A stretch of DNA of 64,000 nt from Prochlorococcus sp. AG-347-K16 (GCA_003281405.1 QCCD01000005.1:18117-82116), one strand, 5' to 3'. Positions 33,501-41,993 are shown, numbered from the stretch's first letter. Numbers and translations: made by a program. Notes: generated by a model not told the origin, from the letters alone.

Positions 33501-34610
33501 TTAAATCGCAAATCTATTTACACTAAATTTTTCTAAAAATCTTTTTTCTATTTCTTTGAGATTTTTATTTTGAACTATTTTCAAAAGAAGATCACTTGTT
33601 ATTGCAGAAAATAAAACTCCATTTCTGTAATGTCCTGTAGCTATAAAAAGATTTTCAATTTTTGATTTTCCAATTATTGGTTTTAGATCTGGTGTGCAAG
33701 GTCTAAATCCCCACCAATGTTCCATTTGTGGCCAATTAATAGCTTCTGGCAATAAGGAGCGAATGCCTTCTTGCAATTGTTTTATTCCATTAGGAGTATT
33801 ACCTTTATTAAATTTTGAATCTTTTTCAACTGTCGCTCCAACTATAATAAGTCCATCATCACGAGGAACTAGATAAGTTTTTGGACCAAAAATAACTCTT
33901 TTCAAAAAATTTGTTGGACCTTGTATTGATAGCATTTGTCCCTTAACAGGAAAAACTGGAATCTTATTAAAAATTTTTTTACTCCAAGCACCGCTGCATA
34001 AAATTGCTTTTTCACAGTTAATTTTTTTTAGTTCCCCAGTGGCACATAATACTGTCGCGCCTGTAATTTTGTTTTTTTCGAATGTCAAATCCTCTACTTC
34101 CGACCCTTCTTGAAATTCGACTCCATGCAAGGAGCATGCTCTCTCAAGAGCACGCATCAGTCTTCTTCGGTTATCTATTTGACCATCTTGTTCAAAAAGT
34201 AAACCATGTTTCCAAATAGAATTCATTCCATTAATTTCTGTTTGAAGATCTTTGTGATTTAAATATTTTCCGTATTCATAAGTGGGAAACTTTTCAAGAT
34301 CTTCTTTGTTTTTAAACGGAACTACTATTCCACATTTTTTTAAACCGCAGTTAATATTACTATCCTGTTCAATACTTTTTATCCACTTTGGAATTAGACT
34401 TTGACTTTCTTGGCCAAATTTTAGTAATTCATCTTCCAGTCCTTCTGCATGAGTAGCTAACATTCCTGCAGCAACAAATCCAGCTGATTCATTTCTGTTT
34501 TTGCTTAAAACTAAAACTTTAAAGTTATTTCTAGAAAATTCATAGGCAATAGATAAACCTAAAAGTCCACCGCCAATGATTAATATTGAATTTTTGGTTT
34601 CTTGTGTCAT
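33501..34610 (-). CDS. thiO: Glycine oxidase / FAD-dependent D-amino acid oxidase (ThiO-like)
   Basis: IIGGGLLGLSIAYE dinucleotide-binding motif; WWGFRPCTPDLKPIIG; ATGHYRNGVLFS. Confidence 0.9.
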   Translation of the reverse strand: MTQETKNSILIIGGGLLGLSIAYEFSRNNFKVLVLSKNRNESAGFVAAGMLATHAEGLEDELLKFGQESQSLIPKWIKSIEQDSNINCGLKKCGIVVPFKNKEDLEKFPTYEYGKYLNHKDLQTEINGMNSIWKHGLLFEQDGQIDNRRRLMRALERACSLHGVEFQEGSEVEDLTFEKNKITGATVLCATGELKKINCEKAILCSGAWSKKIFNKIPVFPVKGQMLSIQGPTNFLKRVIFGPKTYLVPRDDGLIIVGATVEKDSKFNKGNTPNGIKQLQEGIRSLLPEAINWPQMEHWWGFRPCTPDLKPIIGKSKIENLFIATGHYRNGVLFSAITSDLLLKIVQNKNLKEIEKRFLEKFSVNRFAI

Positions 34611-34689
34611 TTAATAATTAATATTTTTATTTGTGTTTTGGTCCTCTTTTCCTTTATATCCAATAATATTAATAAAGAGACTTTTGATA

Positions 34690-36162
34690 ATGAACAATTT
34701 GGAATCTTGGGAAGCTGTGATTGGTTTGGAAACTCATGTACAGCTTAATACGAAAAGTAAAATATTCACATCTGCGTCAACAGCTTTTGGTGATGAACCT
34801 AATACGCATATAGATCCTGTAGTTTGTGGGTTGCCAGGAACTCTTCCAGTTTTGAATGAGACTGTTCTTGAGTATGCTGTAAAAACTTCCTTAGCATTAA
34901 ATTTAAATATTTCAGAACATTGTAAATTTGATAGAAAACAATATTTTTATCCTGATCTGCCCAAAAATTATCAAATTTCACAATTTGATGAGCCACTAGC
35001 TGAAAATGGCTGGTTAGAGGTTGAAATAATTGAAAAGGACAAAGAACCTTATATCAAAAAAATAGGTATAGAAAGGCTACATATGGAAGAAGACGCCGGA
35101 AAACTAGTCCATTCAGGAAGTGATAGATTAGCTGGCTCTAAGTATTCTTTAGTTGATTACAATCGTGCCGGAATAGCACTTTGTGAGATCGTGAGTAAAC
35201 CAGATATTAGATCAGGTAAAGAGGCGTCTGAATATGCTTCAGAGATTAGAAGAACAGTTAGATATCTAGGGGTATCAGACGGAAATATGCAAGAGGGTTC
35301 ATTACGATGTGATGTCAATATTTCAGTTAGAAAAGGACCTAATGCTCCTTTTGGTACCAAAGTGGAAATAAAAAATATGAATTCATTTTCTGCAATTCAA
35401 AAGGCTTGTGATTATGAAATAGCCAGACAAATAGAAGTTTATGAAAATGGAGGAAAAATTTTCCAAGAAACAAGGTTATGGGATGAAGCTAAGCAATTAA
35501 CGAAAAGTATGAGATTAAAAGAAGGTAGCAGTGACTATAGATATTTTCCTGATCCTGACTTAGGTCCAATTGAAATAACAAAAGCCCAACAAGAAATATG
35601 GTTTAAAGAACTACCAGAATTACCTTCAAAGAAAAGAAATAAATACGTAAGTCAATTTGGGTTGTCTGCATATGATGCAAGGGTAATTTCTGATGAAATA
35701 AGCATGGCAAACTTTTTTGAAGAAACAGTAGCAAATGGTGCTGAGGCCAAACTAGCTTCAAATTGGGTAACAAGTGACATTGTGGGCTATTTAAAATCAA
35801 ACAAACTAAGTTTTAGTGAATTAAAGCTTAGTCCTGAAAATCTTGCTGAAATGATTAACATGATTTCAAAAAATATAATTAGTGGAAAAATTGCAAAAGA
35901 AATTTTACCTGAACTTATTCAAAACAATATTTCTCCGAAAAAATTAGTTGAAGAAAAAGGGTTGGCAATGATATCTGATTCTTCAAGTATTTTACCAATA
36001 ATTGATGAACTCATAAATGAACATCCAAATGAAGTTCGAGCATTTAAAAATGGCAAAACTAAGTTACTTGGTTTTTTTGTTGGTCAACTTATGAAAAGAA
36101 CAAAAGGTAAAGCTGACCCTAAACTTGCAAATAAACTTCTTAAGGGGAAATTAAATAGCTAA
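34690..36162 (+). CDS. gatB: Aspartyl/glutamyl-tRNA(Asn/Gln) amidotransferase subunit B
   Basis: MNNLESWEAVIGLETHVQLNTKSKIF; YFYPDLPKNYQISQ; DYNRAGIALCEIVS. ATG at 34690 preferred to track start 34633. Confidence 0.97.
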   Translation: MNNLESWEAVIGLETHVQLNTKSKIFTSASTAFGDEPNTHIDPVVCGLPGTLPVLNETVLEYAVKTSLALNLNISEHCKFDRKQYFYPDLPKNYQISQFDEPLAENGWLEVEIIEKDKEPYIKKIGIERLHMEEDAGKLVHSGSDRLAGSKYSLVDYNRAGIALCEIVSKPDIRSGKEASEYASEIRRTVRYLGVSDGNMQEGSLRCDVNISVRKGPNAPFGTKVEIKNMNSFSAIQKACDYEIARQIEVYENGGKIFQETRLWDEAKQLTKSMRLKEGSSDYRYFPDPDLGPIEITKAQQEIWFKELPELPSKKRNKYVSQFGLSAYDARVISDEISMANFFEETVANGAEAKLASNWVTSDIVGYLKSNKLSFSELKLSPENLAEMINMISKNIISGKIAKEILPELIQNNISPKKLVEEKGLAMISDSSSILPIIDELINEHPNEVRAFKNGKTKLLGFFVGQLMKRTKGKADPKLANKLLKGKLNS

Positions 36163-36165
36163 AGC

Positions 36166-36783
36166 TTAAAGAAGCTCTTTTATCGTCTTTATCCATTGAT
36201 TTTGATCATCCGAATTCTCTAAAATAATATCTGAGAATTTTCTTTTTTCCTCAAAACTTAATTGAAAATTTATCAATTCATATGCATCTTTTTCGCTAAT
36301 TTTATCTCTTGTGATAAGTCTGTTTTTTTGTAGTTCTTTAGGACATTTAACTAACCATATTTCAGTACAAATGTCTTCAAATTTTGCTTCAAACAATAAT
36401 GGAATAACCAATAATATAGTTTGATTATTTCTATATTGACTGCATTCTTCTATCATTCTTTCTTTAATTAAGGGGTGAAGTAGTTTTTCAATCCATTCCT
36501 TGCTTTCTGAATGTTTAAAAATAATGTTCCTTAAAAGTTTTCTGTTTATTTCCCTTTCTGAATTGCTTTTATTATCAATAATTTTATTTCCAAAATAATC
36601 TAAAATTTTCTTATATCCATATGTATTTGGTTTGATTAATTCTCTTGAAAAATGATCTGCATCTAATATTGGTATGTTTTTATGTTTTCTAATGTAATTA
36701 GTTATGGTTGTCTTCCCACTTGCAATACCTCCTGTTAAACCAATCCTTCTTTGGTTGTTTTTTAATTTTTCAAGAATATCCAT
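36166..36783 (-). CDS. coaE: Dephospho-CoA kinase
   Basis: RIGLTGGIASGKTT Walker A, DADHFSRELI, VIPLLFEAKFE. Confidence 0.95.
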   Translation of the reverse strand: MDILEKLKNNQRRIGLTGGIASGKTTITNYIRKHKNIPILDADHFSRELIKPNTYGYKKILDYFGNKIIDNKSNSEREINRKLLRNIIFKHSESKEWIEKLLHPLIKERMIEECSQYRNNQTILLVIPLLFEAKFEDICTEIWLVKCPKELQKNRLITRDKISEKDAYELINFQLSFEEKRKFSDIILENSDDQNQWIKTIKELL

Positions 36784-36859
36784 ATAATTAATAATAATCT
36801 AATTACTTAGTTTCTTTAGTATTAAAGAGTAGTTAGTATGAATTAAAATACCAAAAAGT

Positions 36860-38098
36860 TTGAGCCAGTTAGATTCCAATTGGTCGTTTGTTGATGACAG
36901 TAAGATAACACCCAACGGGTTTCTTTTTGCTGGGATATCTGCTGGTTTAAAAGCTTCTAATAAAAAAGATTTAGCACTAATACTCGCTCCAGAAGGAAGT
37001 ATTTTTAGTGGGATGTTTACCCAATCAATTGTTCGAGCTTCTTGTGTGGATATTTGTGAGGAAAGGATTAAAACAACTTCAGGTTTTGTAAGAGCAATAC
37101 TAATTAATTCTGGTCAAGCAAATGCATGTACAGGAAATCTTGGCATTCAACATTTTCAAATTGCTACAGGAAAGATTGCGGAACTTTTAGGTATAAAAGA
37201 AGAAGAAGTTTTAATGTGCTCAACTGGTGTAATAGGTGTTCCAATACAAATAAATGATTTAGTAAAAAATTTACCGAATTTAGTTAGTGATTTAAAGGGT
37301 AATAATTTTGAAAATGCAGCAGAAGCAATTTTAACTACTGATTTGACTTTGAAAAAAGTGTCAATAGAGACGATTATTCAAGGTAGAAAAATAAAAATAG
37401 CAGGCTTTGCAAAAGGTTCAGGAATGATTTACCCCAACATGGCTACAATGCTTGCTTTTCTAACCTGTGATGCGGGTATTCAAAAAGAAGAATGGGACAA
37501 AATGATTGCTATTGCGGTTCAAAAATCTTTTAATGCAATATCAGTTGATGGAGAGACAAGCACTAATGATTCTTTTGTTGGAATAAATGCAGGAGAGCAA
37601 ATTGAAAAAAGGTTTTTTCCAATTATCCAACAAGGGATTGATATTGTATGTCAGAACTTGGCAAAAAATATTGCAAGGGATGGAGAGGGAGCAAATTGTT
37701 TATTGGAAGTTTTGGTTCAAGGAGCAAAAAATACAGATGATGCAATTATGCTCGCGAAATCTATTTGTAATTCTGCCTTGGTAAAAACTGCGATACATGG
37801 TTGTGATCCAAATTGGGGACGAATCATTTCTGCTGCAGGTAATTCTGGAGTTAAATTTAATTTAAATGATGTTGACTTGTATATAGGAAACGCCCAAATT
37901 TTGGAAAAAGGCAAGTTAAATAAATATGATCCACAAAAAGTCACAGACTATATTAAGTCCAGAATGAAAGGTAGATATTTGGTAGATGATATTGTAAAAA
38001 TTATGATTAATCTAAATTCTGGTGAATCGAAAGGCACAGCTTGGGGGTGCGATCTTTCTAAAAAATATGTTGAAATAAATAGCGAGTATACTACTTAG
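36860..38098 (+). CDS. argJ: Bifunctional glutamate N-acetyltransferase / amino-acid acetyltransferase
   Basis: KGSGMIYPNMATMLAFLTCDA autoprocessing site (MATML), DPNWGRIISAAGNSG. Confidence 0.97.
   Translation: MSQLDSNWSFVDDSKITPNGFLFAGISAGLKASNKKDLALILAPEGSIFSGMFTQSIVRASCVDICEERIKTTSGFVRAILINSGQANACTGNLGIQHFQIATGKIAELLGIKEEEVLMCSTGVIGVPIQINDLVKNLPNLVSDLKGNNFENAAEAILTTDLTLKKVSIETIIQGRKIKIAGFAKGSGMIYPNMATMLAFLTCDAGIQKEEWDKMIAIAVQKSFNAISVDGETSTNDSFVGINAGEQIEKRFFPIIQQGIDIVCQNLAKNIARDGEGANCLLEVLVQGAKNTDDAIMLAKSICNSALVKTAIHGCDPNWGRIISAAGNSGVKFNLNDVDLYIGNAQILEKGKLNKYDPQKVTDYIKSRMKGRYLVDDIVKIMINLNSGESKGTAWGCDLSKKYVEINSEYTT
38078..38097 (+). repeat. Left copy of duplicated argJ 3' terminus (aatagcgagtatactactta)
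   Basis: 19/20 match to 39722..39741; lies inside the last codons of argJ. Confidence 0.75.
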
Positions 38099-38144
38099 CT
38101 AAGATCCGTTGCAGGGCAAGCGATCTCAGCGTTTCTAAAAATTC

Positions 38145-38167
38145 ATAAACCGGTAATAAACCAGTAA
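38145..38167. repeat. 11-bp-period iteron pair (ataaaccggta ataaaccagta)
   Basis: Two ATAAACC units spaced 11 bp; similar pairs at 39583 and 39644. Confidence 0.7.
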
Positions 38168-38172
38168 ATTAA

Positions 38173-39516
38173 TTATTGGAGTTTATAAACTGCTAAATCT
38201 TTTGATTTAAGATCTCCAAGTGCGATTTTTTCTAATCTTTCTAGCCTTGCTAAGAGTTGTTTATTTTTTTCTTCGAGAGATCCAATTTTGAATTCCAAGT
38301 TTTCTTTTTCTGTTTTACTAATTTTTTGAGATTTATTTAGTTCACCTAATTTAAATACAAATCCTGCCTTCACAACTCCACTATCTAAAGTTCCTCCACC
38401 ATAAGATTTAGACCCACCAAATACATATGAACCGCCAGCATTTATATCAACTCTTTCGTTTACTTTAGATGCACAACCAAAACCAACTGCGTATCTACTG
38501 CTGTAAGCACCACTTCCTATTCCGCAACTATGTTTAGATTCTTCTGAAGTTTGAGGTAGTGCTGTTAGTGCTGCTGTCAAAGCAGTTGAACCTGCTATAC
38601 CAGAACCTAAGTTTTTAATATTGGATTTGTTTGCATCGATTTGGCCTTGAACACTAACTCCATTTATTTGAAGATCTGATCCATAAATGTTGAGTGGAAT
38701 CTTTGATCCATTTTCATCTTCTGCCCAAATTGGATGAGCACCATTTAAAACTTCATTTCCAATAACAAATGAGTTTTTACCAATGTGAATGTTTCCATCT
38801 GAATCTTTTTTTATTAGGTTTCCTCCAGATACAGAAATACCTGATTGATTTATTGTTGTTGGATTAGTTGTTGGACCAATTTCTAGAATATTTTTAGTTG
38901 AATCTCCTATTCTTGCTGTTGTTGTTGAACCTGATTTAGTGCTGATTAAACTTTGAAGTCCGCTTATATCAGTATCGTTACTTGAGATATTGGAAGCGTT
39001 AGATGCTATATCAGTATCGTTGCTTGAGATATTAGAGGCGTTGGATGCTATATCGGTATCGTTGCTTGAGATATTGGAAGCGTTAGATGCTATATCGGTA
39101 TCGTTGCTAGAAATATTTGATGTATTAGAAGAAATACTAGAACTGTAAGATGAAGCGATTGGTCCAAAATAAGGAGTGCTGTCAGATGAACTACTCTTCA
39201 CACCAGTAATTAAAGACCATGAATCAGAAGTTATATCATAAACTCTTAGATCATCATTAACATTACCCCCACTAATAGCATTAAAATAAATTTTATTTTG
39301 CGACGCATCAAACCATCCTCCTGATTGTTCAACACTCCCACTTGGGTATGTAGTAAGTCTTTCTATGCTTTGACTATCGCCGTTTGCAATTGATCGAAAA
39401 ATTTCAATTTGAGAATTACCACTATCAAAATTCACATGGTAAGTGGTGTCAGATTTTGCCTCAGAAAAAATTCCAGATAGTAAAAATAAAACTGGCCATA
39501 CTTTTAAGTATTTCAT
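38173..39516 (-). CDS. Trimeric autotransporter-like surface protein (YadA-type anchor) with IxxN heptad stalk
   Basis: Signal peptide-like N-terminus; stalk of repeated ISSNDTD/IASNASN heptads; GIAGSTALTAALTALPQ...GIGSGAYSSRYAVGFGCASKVNERVDINAGGSYVFGG...VKAGFVFKLG resembles the YadA C-terminal anchor; coiled-coil tail. Confidence 0.8.
   Translation of the reverse strand: MKYLKVWPVLFLLSGIFSEAKSDTTYHVNFDSGNSQIEIFRSIANGDSQSIERLTTYPSGSVEQSGGWFDASQNKIYFNAISGGNVNDDLRVYDITSDSWSLITGVKSSSSDSTPYFGPIASSYSSSISSNTSNISSNDTDIASNASNISSNDTDIASNASNISSNDTDIASNASNISSNDTDISGLQSLISTKSGSTTTARIGDSTKNILEIGPTTNPTTINQSGISVSGGNLIKKDSDGNIHIGKNSFVIGNEVLNGAHPIWAEDENGSKIPLNIYGSDLQINGVSVQGQIDANKSNIKNLGSGIAGSTALTAALTALPQTSEESKHSCGIGSGAYSSRYAVGFGCASKVNERVDINAGGSYVFGGSKSYGGGTLDSGVVKAGFVFKLGELNKSQKISKTEKENLEFKIGSLEEKNKQLLARLERLEKIALGDLKSKDLAVYKLQ
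38965..39132 (-). repeat. 42-bp tandem repeat array (3 near-identical units + 1 degenerate) in the adhesin gene
   Basis: Units start at 38965, 39007, 39049, 39091 with tatatc(a/g)gtatcgtt(a/g)cttgagatatt(g/a)ga(a/g)gcgtt(a/g)gatgc. Confidence 0.93.
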
Positions 39517-39582
39517 CTATTTCCTAGAAATTTAGATATCTCTATTCTTGTAAAATTTTTAGAGGTTGTCAGTTTTGAATTT

Positions 39583-39667
39583 TATAAACCACTAATAAAC
39601 CACCGCCCTAGTTATATCAATCGTTTTCAGATATGAAAATTCAAATAAACCACCAATAAACCACTAA
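39583..39667. repeat. Two further 11-bp-period iteron pairs upstream of the adhesin gene
   Basis: ataaaccactaataaaccacc at 39583..39603 and aataaaccaccaataaaccactaa at about 39644..39667. Confidence 0.75.
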
Positions 39668-39721
39668 CTCAATCCGTGAGATCTATTGGTATGACTGACT
39701 TTTATGCCATATGTCTTTATC

Positions 39722-39741
39722 AATAGCGAATATACTACTTA
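39722..39741 (+). repeat. Right copy of duplicated argJ 3' terminus (aatagcgaatatactactta)
   Basis: 19/20 match to 38078..38097; in the argJ frame both read NSEYTT-stop (gag/gaa, tag/taa differences only). Confidence 0.75.
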
Positions 39742-39977
39742 AGTTTTAGTAAATCTAATGGTAGATATTCATTAATATAGAGAAACAGTATTGTTAAAGT
39801 TCCAATTACAGAGCCTATAAAACCTCCAAAAAAATTAACTAATAATCCAGATTGTCTAATTATTGCTTCTTCTTTTTTTTCTTCTTCAAAATTAGGAGAA
39901 TCAACTACTTTTAAGCGCTTATTGGTTGGTGGTTGTTTAAGTTGTTGGTGTCGGATGAGGGCTTCGAAATCAGGCAT
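39735..39977 (-). CDS. Small single-TM protein, N-terminus overlapping the ParA-like gene
   Basis: From internal Met: MPDFEALIRHQQLKQPPTNKRLKVVDSPNFEEEKKEEAIIRQSGLLVNFFGGFIGSVIGTLTILFLYINEYLP; ORF track start is 40001. Confidence 0.55.
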   Translation of the reverse strand: MPDFEALIRHQQLKQPPTNKRLKVVDSPNFEEEKKEEAIIRQSGLLVNFFGGFIGSVIGTLTILFLYINEYLPLDLLKLK

Positions 39978-40582
39978 GGAATTTGTGAGGCAATTGAACA
40001 ATAAGCAGACCAGCCCGTCATTCGACGAGGATCTGATCTGCCTAAATCGTCTACAGCTTCAAATACAGCATTGCCAGAGGCTTCTGCTTTATCAAATGCT
40101 GAGAGTAAGGGTATAAATGTATCAAAAACATATAAACCAAAATTTTCTAGAGCTGCTTTGGCTTGTTGCGCTGCTTTTTGCTGTCTAAAATCAACTTTTA
40201 CTATTACCACAGCATGGTTAACTTTTAAGTTGCTTAATAAATTAGCTAGTTCAACAGTTAATTCTACTGATCTTGCTTTTGCAGTTGTGGGTAAGATAAC
40301 TAAATCTGAACCATACGCTAAGTGTTTAAGTTCTTCTTGATCACTGCTAGCCTGGCCATCAGTTATTACAATTTCTGATGATCTTGAAGCTTTAGCAGCT
40401 GAACTGACGGGGAAAACTGGAAATGGAAGATTGCCTCTAGATGCGTATGCTAAAGCAGATCTATTCTTGTCGGCATCGACTATGCAAACTTTTTTATCTT
40501 CAGCATGCCAAACACTTGCAAGGTGAATACTTGTACAGGTCTTGGCCACACCCCCTTTTTGTCCGCAAACGGTAATGAACAA
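39911..40582 (-). CDS. ParA/MinD-family ATPase
   Basis: MFITVCGQKGGVAKTCTSIHLA deviant Walker A, CIVDADKNRSAL, VITDGQAS (Walker B-like). Confidence 0.88.
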   Translation of the reverse strand: MFITVCGQKGGVAKTCTSIHLASVWHAEDKKVCIVDADKNRSALAYASRGNLPFPVFPVSSAAKASRSSEIVITDGQASSDQEELKHLAYGSDLVILPTTAKARSVELTVELANLLSNLKVNHAVVIVKVDFRQQKAAQQAKAALENFGLYVFDTFIPLLSAFDKAEASGNAVFEAVDDLGRSDPRRMTGWSAYCSIASQIPCLISKPSSDTNNLNNHQPISA

Positions 40583-40732
40583 TTTTTTATTTTTATTTCT
40601 CTTACTTTGGAGAATAATTTCTTAATGTCAAGAGAAATAGATTTTTAATGCTTTAAAACTTATTTTTTGAAATATTTTAAAGAAGTTAATATTTTTAGAT
40701 AACCTTATAAAGTTCCTTATTTAAATTGGCTT

Positions 40733-41695
40733 GTGAATAAAAGAATTGGATTAGGTACGTGGTCTTGGGGGAATAAGCTTTTCTGGAATTACCAATCTAC
40801 AAATGACGATGATTTACGTGAGACATATGATGAAGCGTTACGAAGAGGTTTCGATCTAATTGATACTGCAGATTCTTACGGTACTGGGAATCTTCAGGGC
40901 AGAAGTGAATTGTTGATAGGAAAATTTTTACTAAATACTCCTTTAGCAAAGAAAAAAAGAATTCAAGTAGCAACCAAACTTGCACCTTATCCCTGGAGAA
41001 TAGGTAACAGAGGCTTTAATAAACCTTTTTTGAAAAGTTTAGAGAGACTTAATAACAAATTAGATATAGTGCAATTACATTGGTCAACTGCAAAATACAA
41101 TCCTTGGCAGGAATTAGGGCTGTTGAATAATCTTTGCGATTTAAAAGATGAAGGCTTTGATTTTCAAATAGGCTTATCAAATATAGGCCCTGAAAGATTG
41201 ATGAAATTAATTAATTTCTTAGCAAAAAGAGATCAGAACCTAAAGAGTGTTCAAATACAGTTTTCTTTGCTTGCTCCCGATTTAGGGAAACAATATCAGG
41301 TAAAAAAAATTTGCGACGAAAATAATATTGATTTCTTTGCTTATAGTCCTTTGTCCTTTGGAATACTTTGTCTTGATCCAGATAAAGAAGAAAATAAAGA
41401 AAAAAGTTTTATTCGTAATTCCTTATTTGAAAACTATAAAAAACCAACATATGAATTGCGGAGGTGTCTAAAAAGAATTGCGCATCAAAGATCAGTTTCC
41501 CAAGCGCAAGTAGCAATTAATTGGTGTTGTTATCAAGGAACTATTCCACTAGTTGGAATGCGAAAAAAATCTCAAGTTATAGATGTATCTAATGTATTTA
41601 ATTGGAATTTAAAAAAAAATGAATTTAAAGAACTTCAGGAAGTTTCAAAAAAATGTTTAAAAAAAATGCCGAAAAATCCTTTTTCGAGTAATTAA
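40733..41695 (+). CDS. Aldo/keto reductase
   Basis: RIGLGTWSWG, FDLIDTADSYG, QVATKLAPYPW, DIVQLHWST. Confidence 0.93.
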   Translation: MNKRIGLGTWSWGNKLFWNYQSTNDDDLRETYDEALRRGFDLIDTADSYGTGNLQGRSELLIGKFLLNTPLAKKKRIQVATKLAPYPWRIGNRGFNKPFLKSLERLNNKLDIVQLHWSTAKYNPWQELGLLNNLCDLKDEGFDFQIGLSNIGPERLMKLINFLAKRDQNLKSVQIQFSLLAPDLGKQYQVKKICDENNIDFFAYSPLSFGILCLDPDKEENKEKSFIRNSLFENYKKPTYELRRCLKRIAHQRSVSQAQVAINWCCYQGTIPLVGMRKKSQVIDVSNVFNWNLKKNEFKELQEVSKKCLKKMPKNPFSSN

Positions 41696-41703
41696 TTAAA
41701 TTT

Positions 41704-41841
41704 TTAGCTAGATATTTTCTTATTTTTTTTGATTTGACAACCACTATTCCATAGTTCATTGGGAAATTTTTCACCAGTGAATCTAATAACTTTTGGTTTG
41801 AGATTTATTATCATGTCATTTAGTTTTTTATTAGATTCCAT
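41704..41841 (-). CDS. Small protein, 45 aa (not in ORF track)
   Basis: Reads MESNKKLNDMIINLKPKVIRFTGEKFPNELWNSGCQIKKNKKISS; only reasonable ORF between the aldo/keto reductase and ssrA. Confidence 0.45.
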   Translation of the reverse strand: MESNKKLNDMIINLKPKVIRFTGEKFPNELWNSGCQIKKNKKISS

Positions 41842-41993
41842 TTTGCAAGATTGGATTTCTTAATAAGATAAATTAATTTAAAACTTATCTTCTCAGTATT
41901 TATACTTATAAAATTAAAAAAATTCTTTTTAATACAAGTAATTGCAGCAATATTTACACACTCATAAATTATCTACTACAACATCTTAGTTAT

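Noticed and set aside
38965-39132. Regular 42-bp repeats considered as a CRISPR array
   Set aside because: Units are contiguous with no unique spacers, are in frame within a CDS and encode a heptad stalk.
40071-40340. Plus-strand ORFs 39922..40116 and 40071..40340 opposite the ParA-like gene
   Set aside because: Composition and position fit antisense shadows; the minus-strand ATPase motifs are clear.
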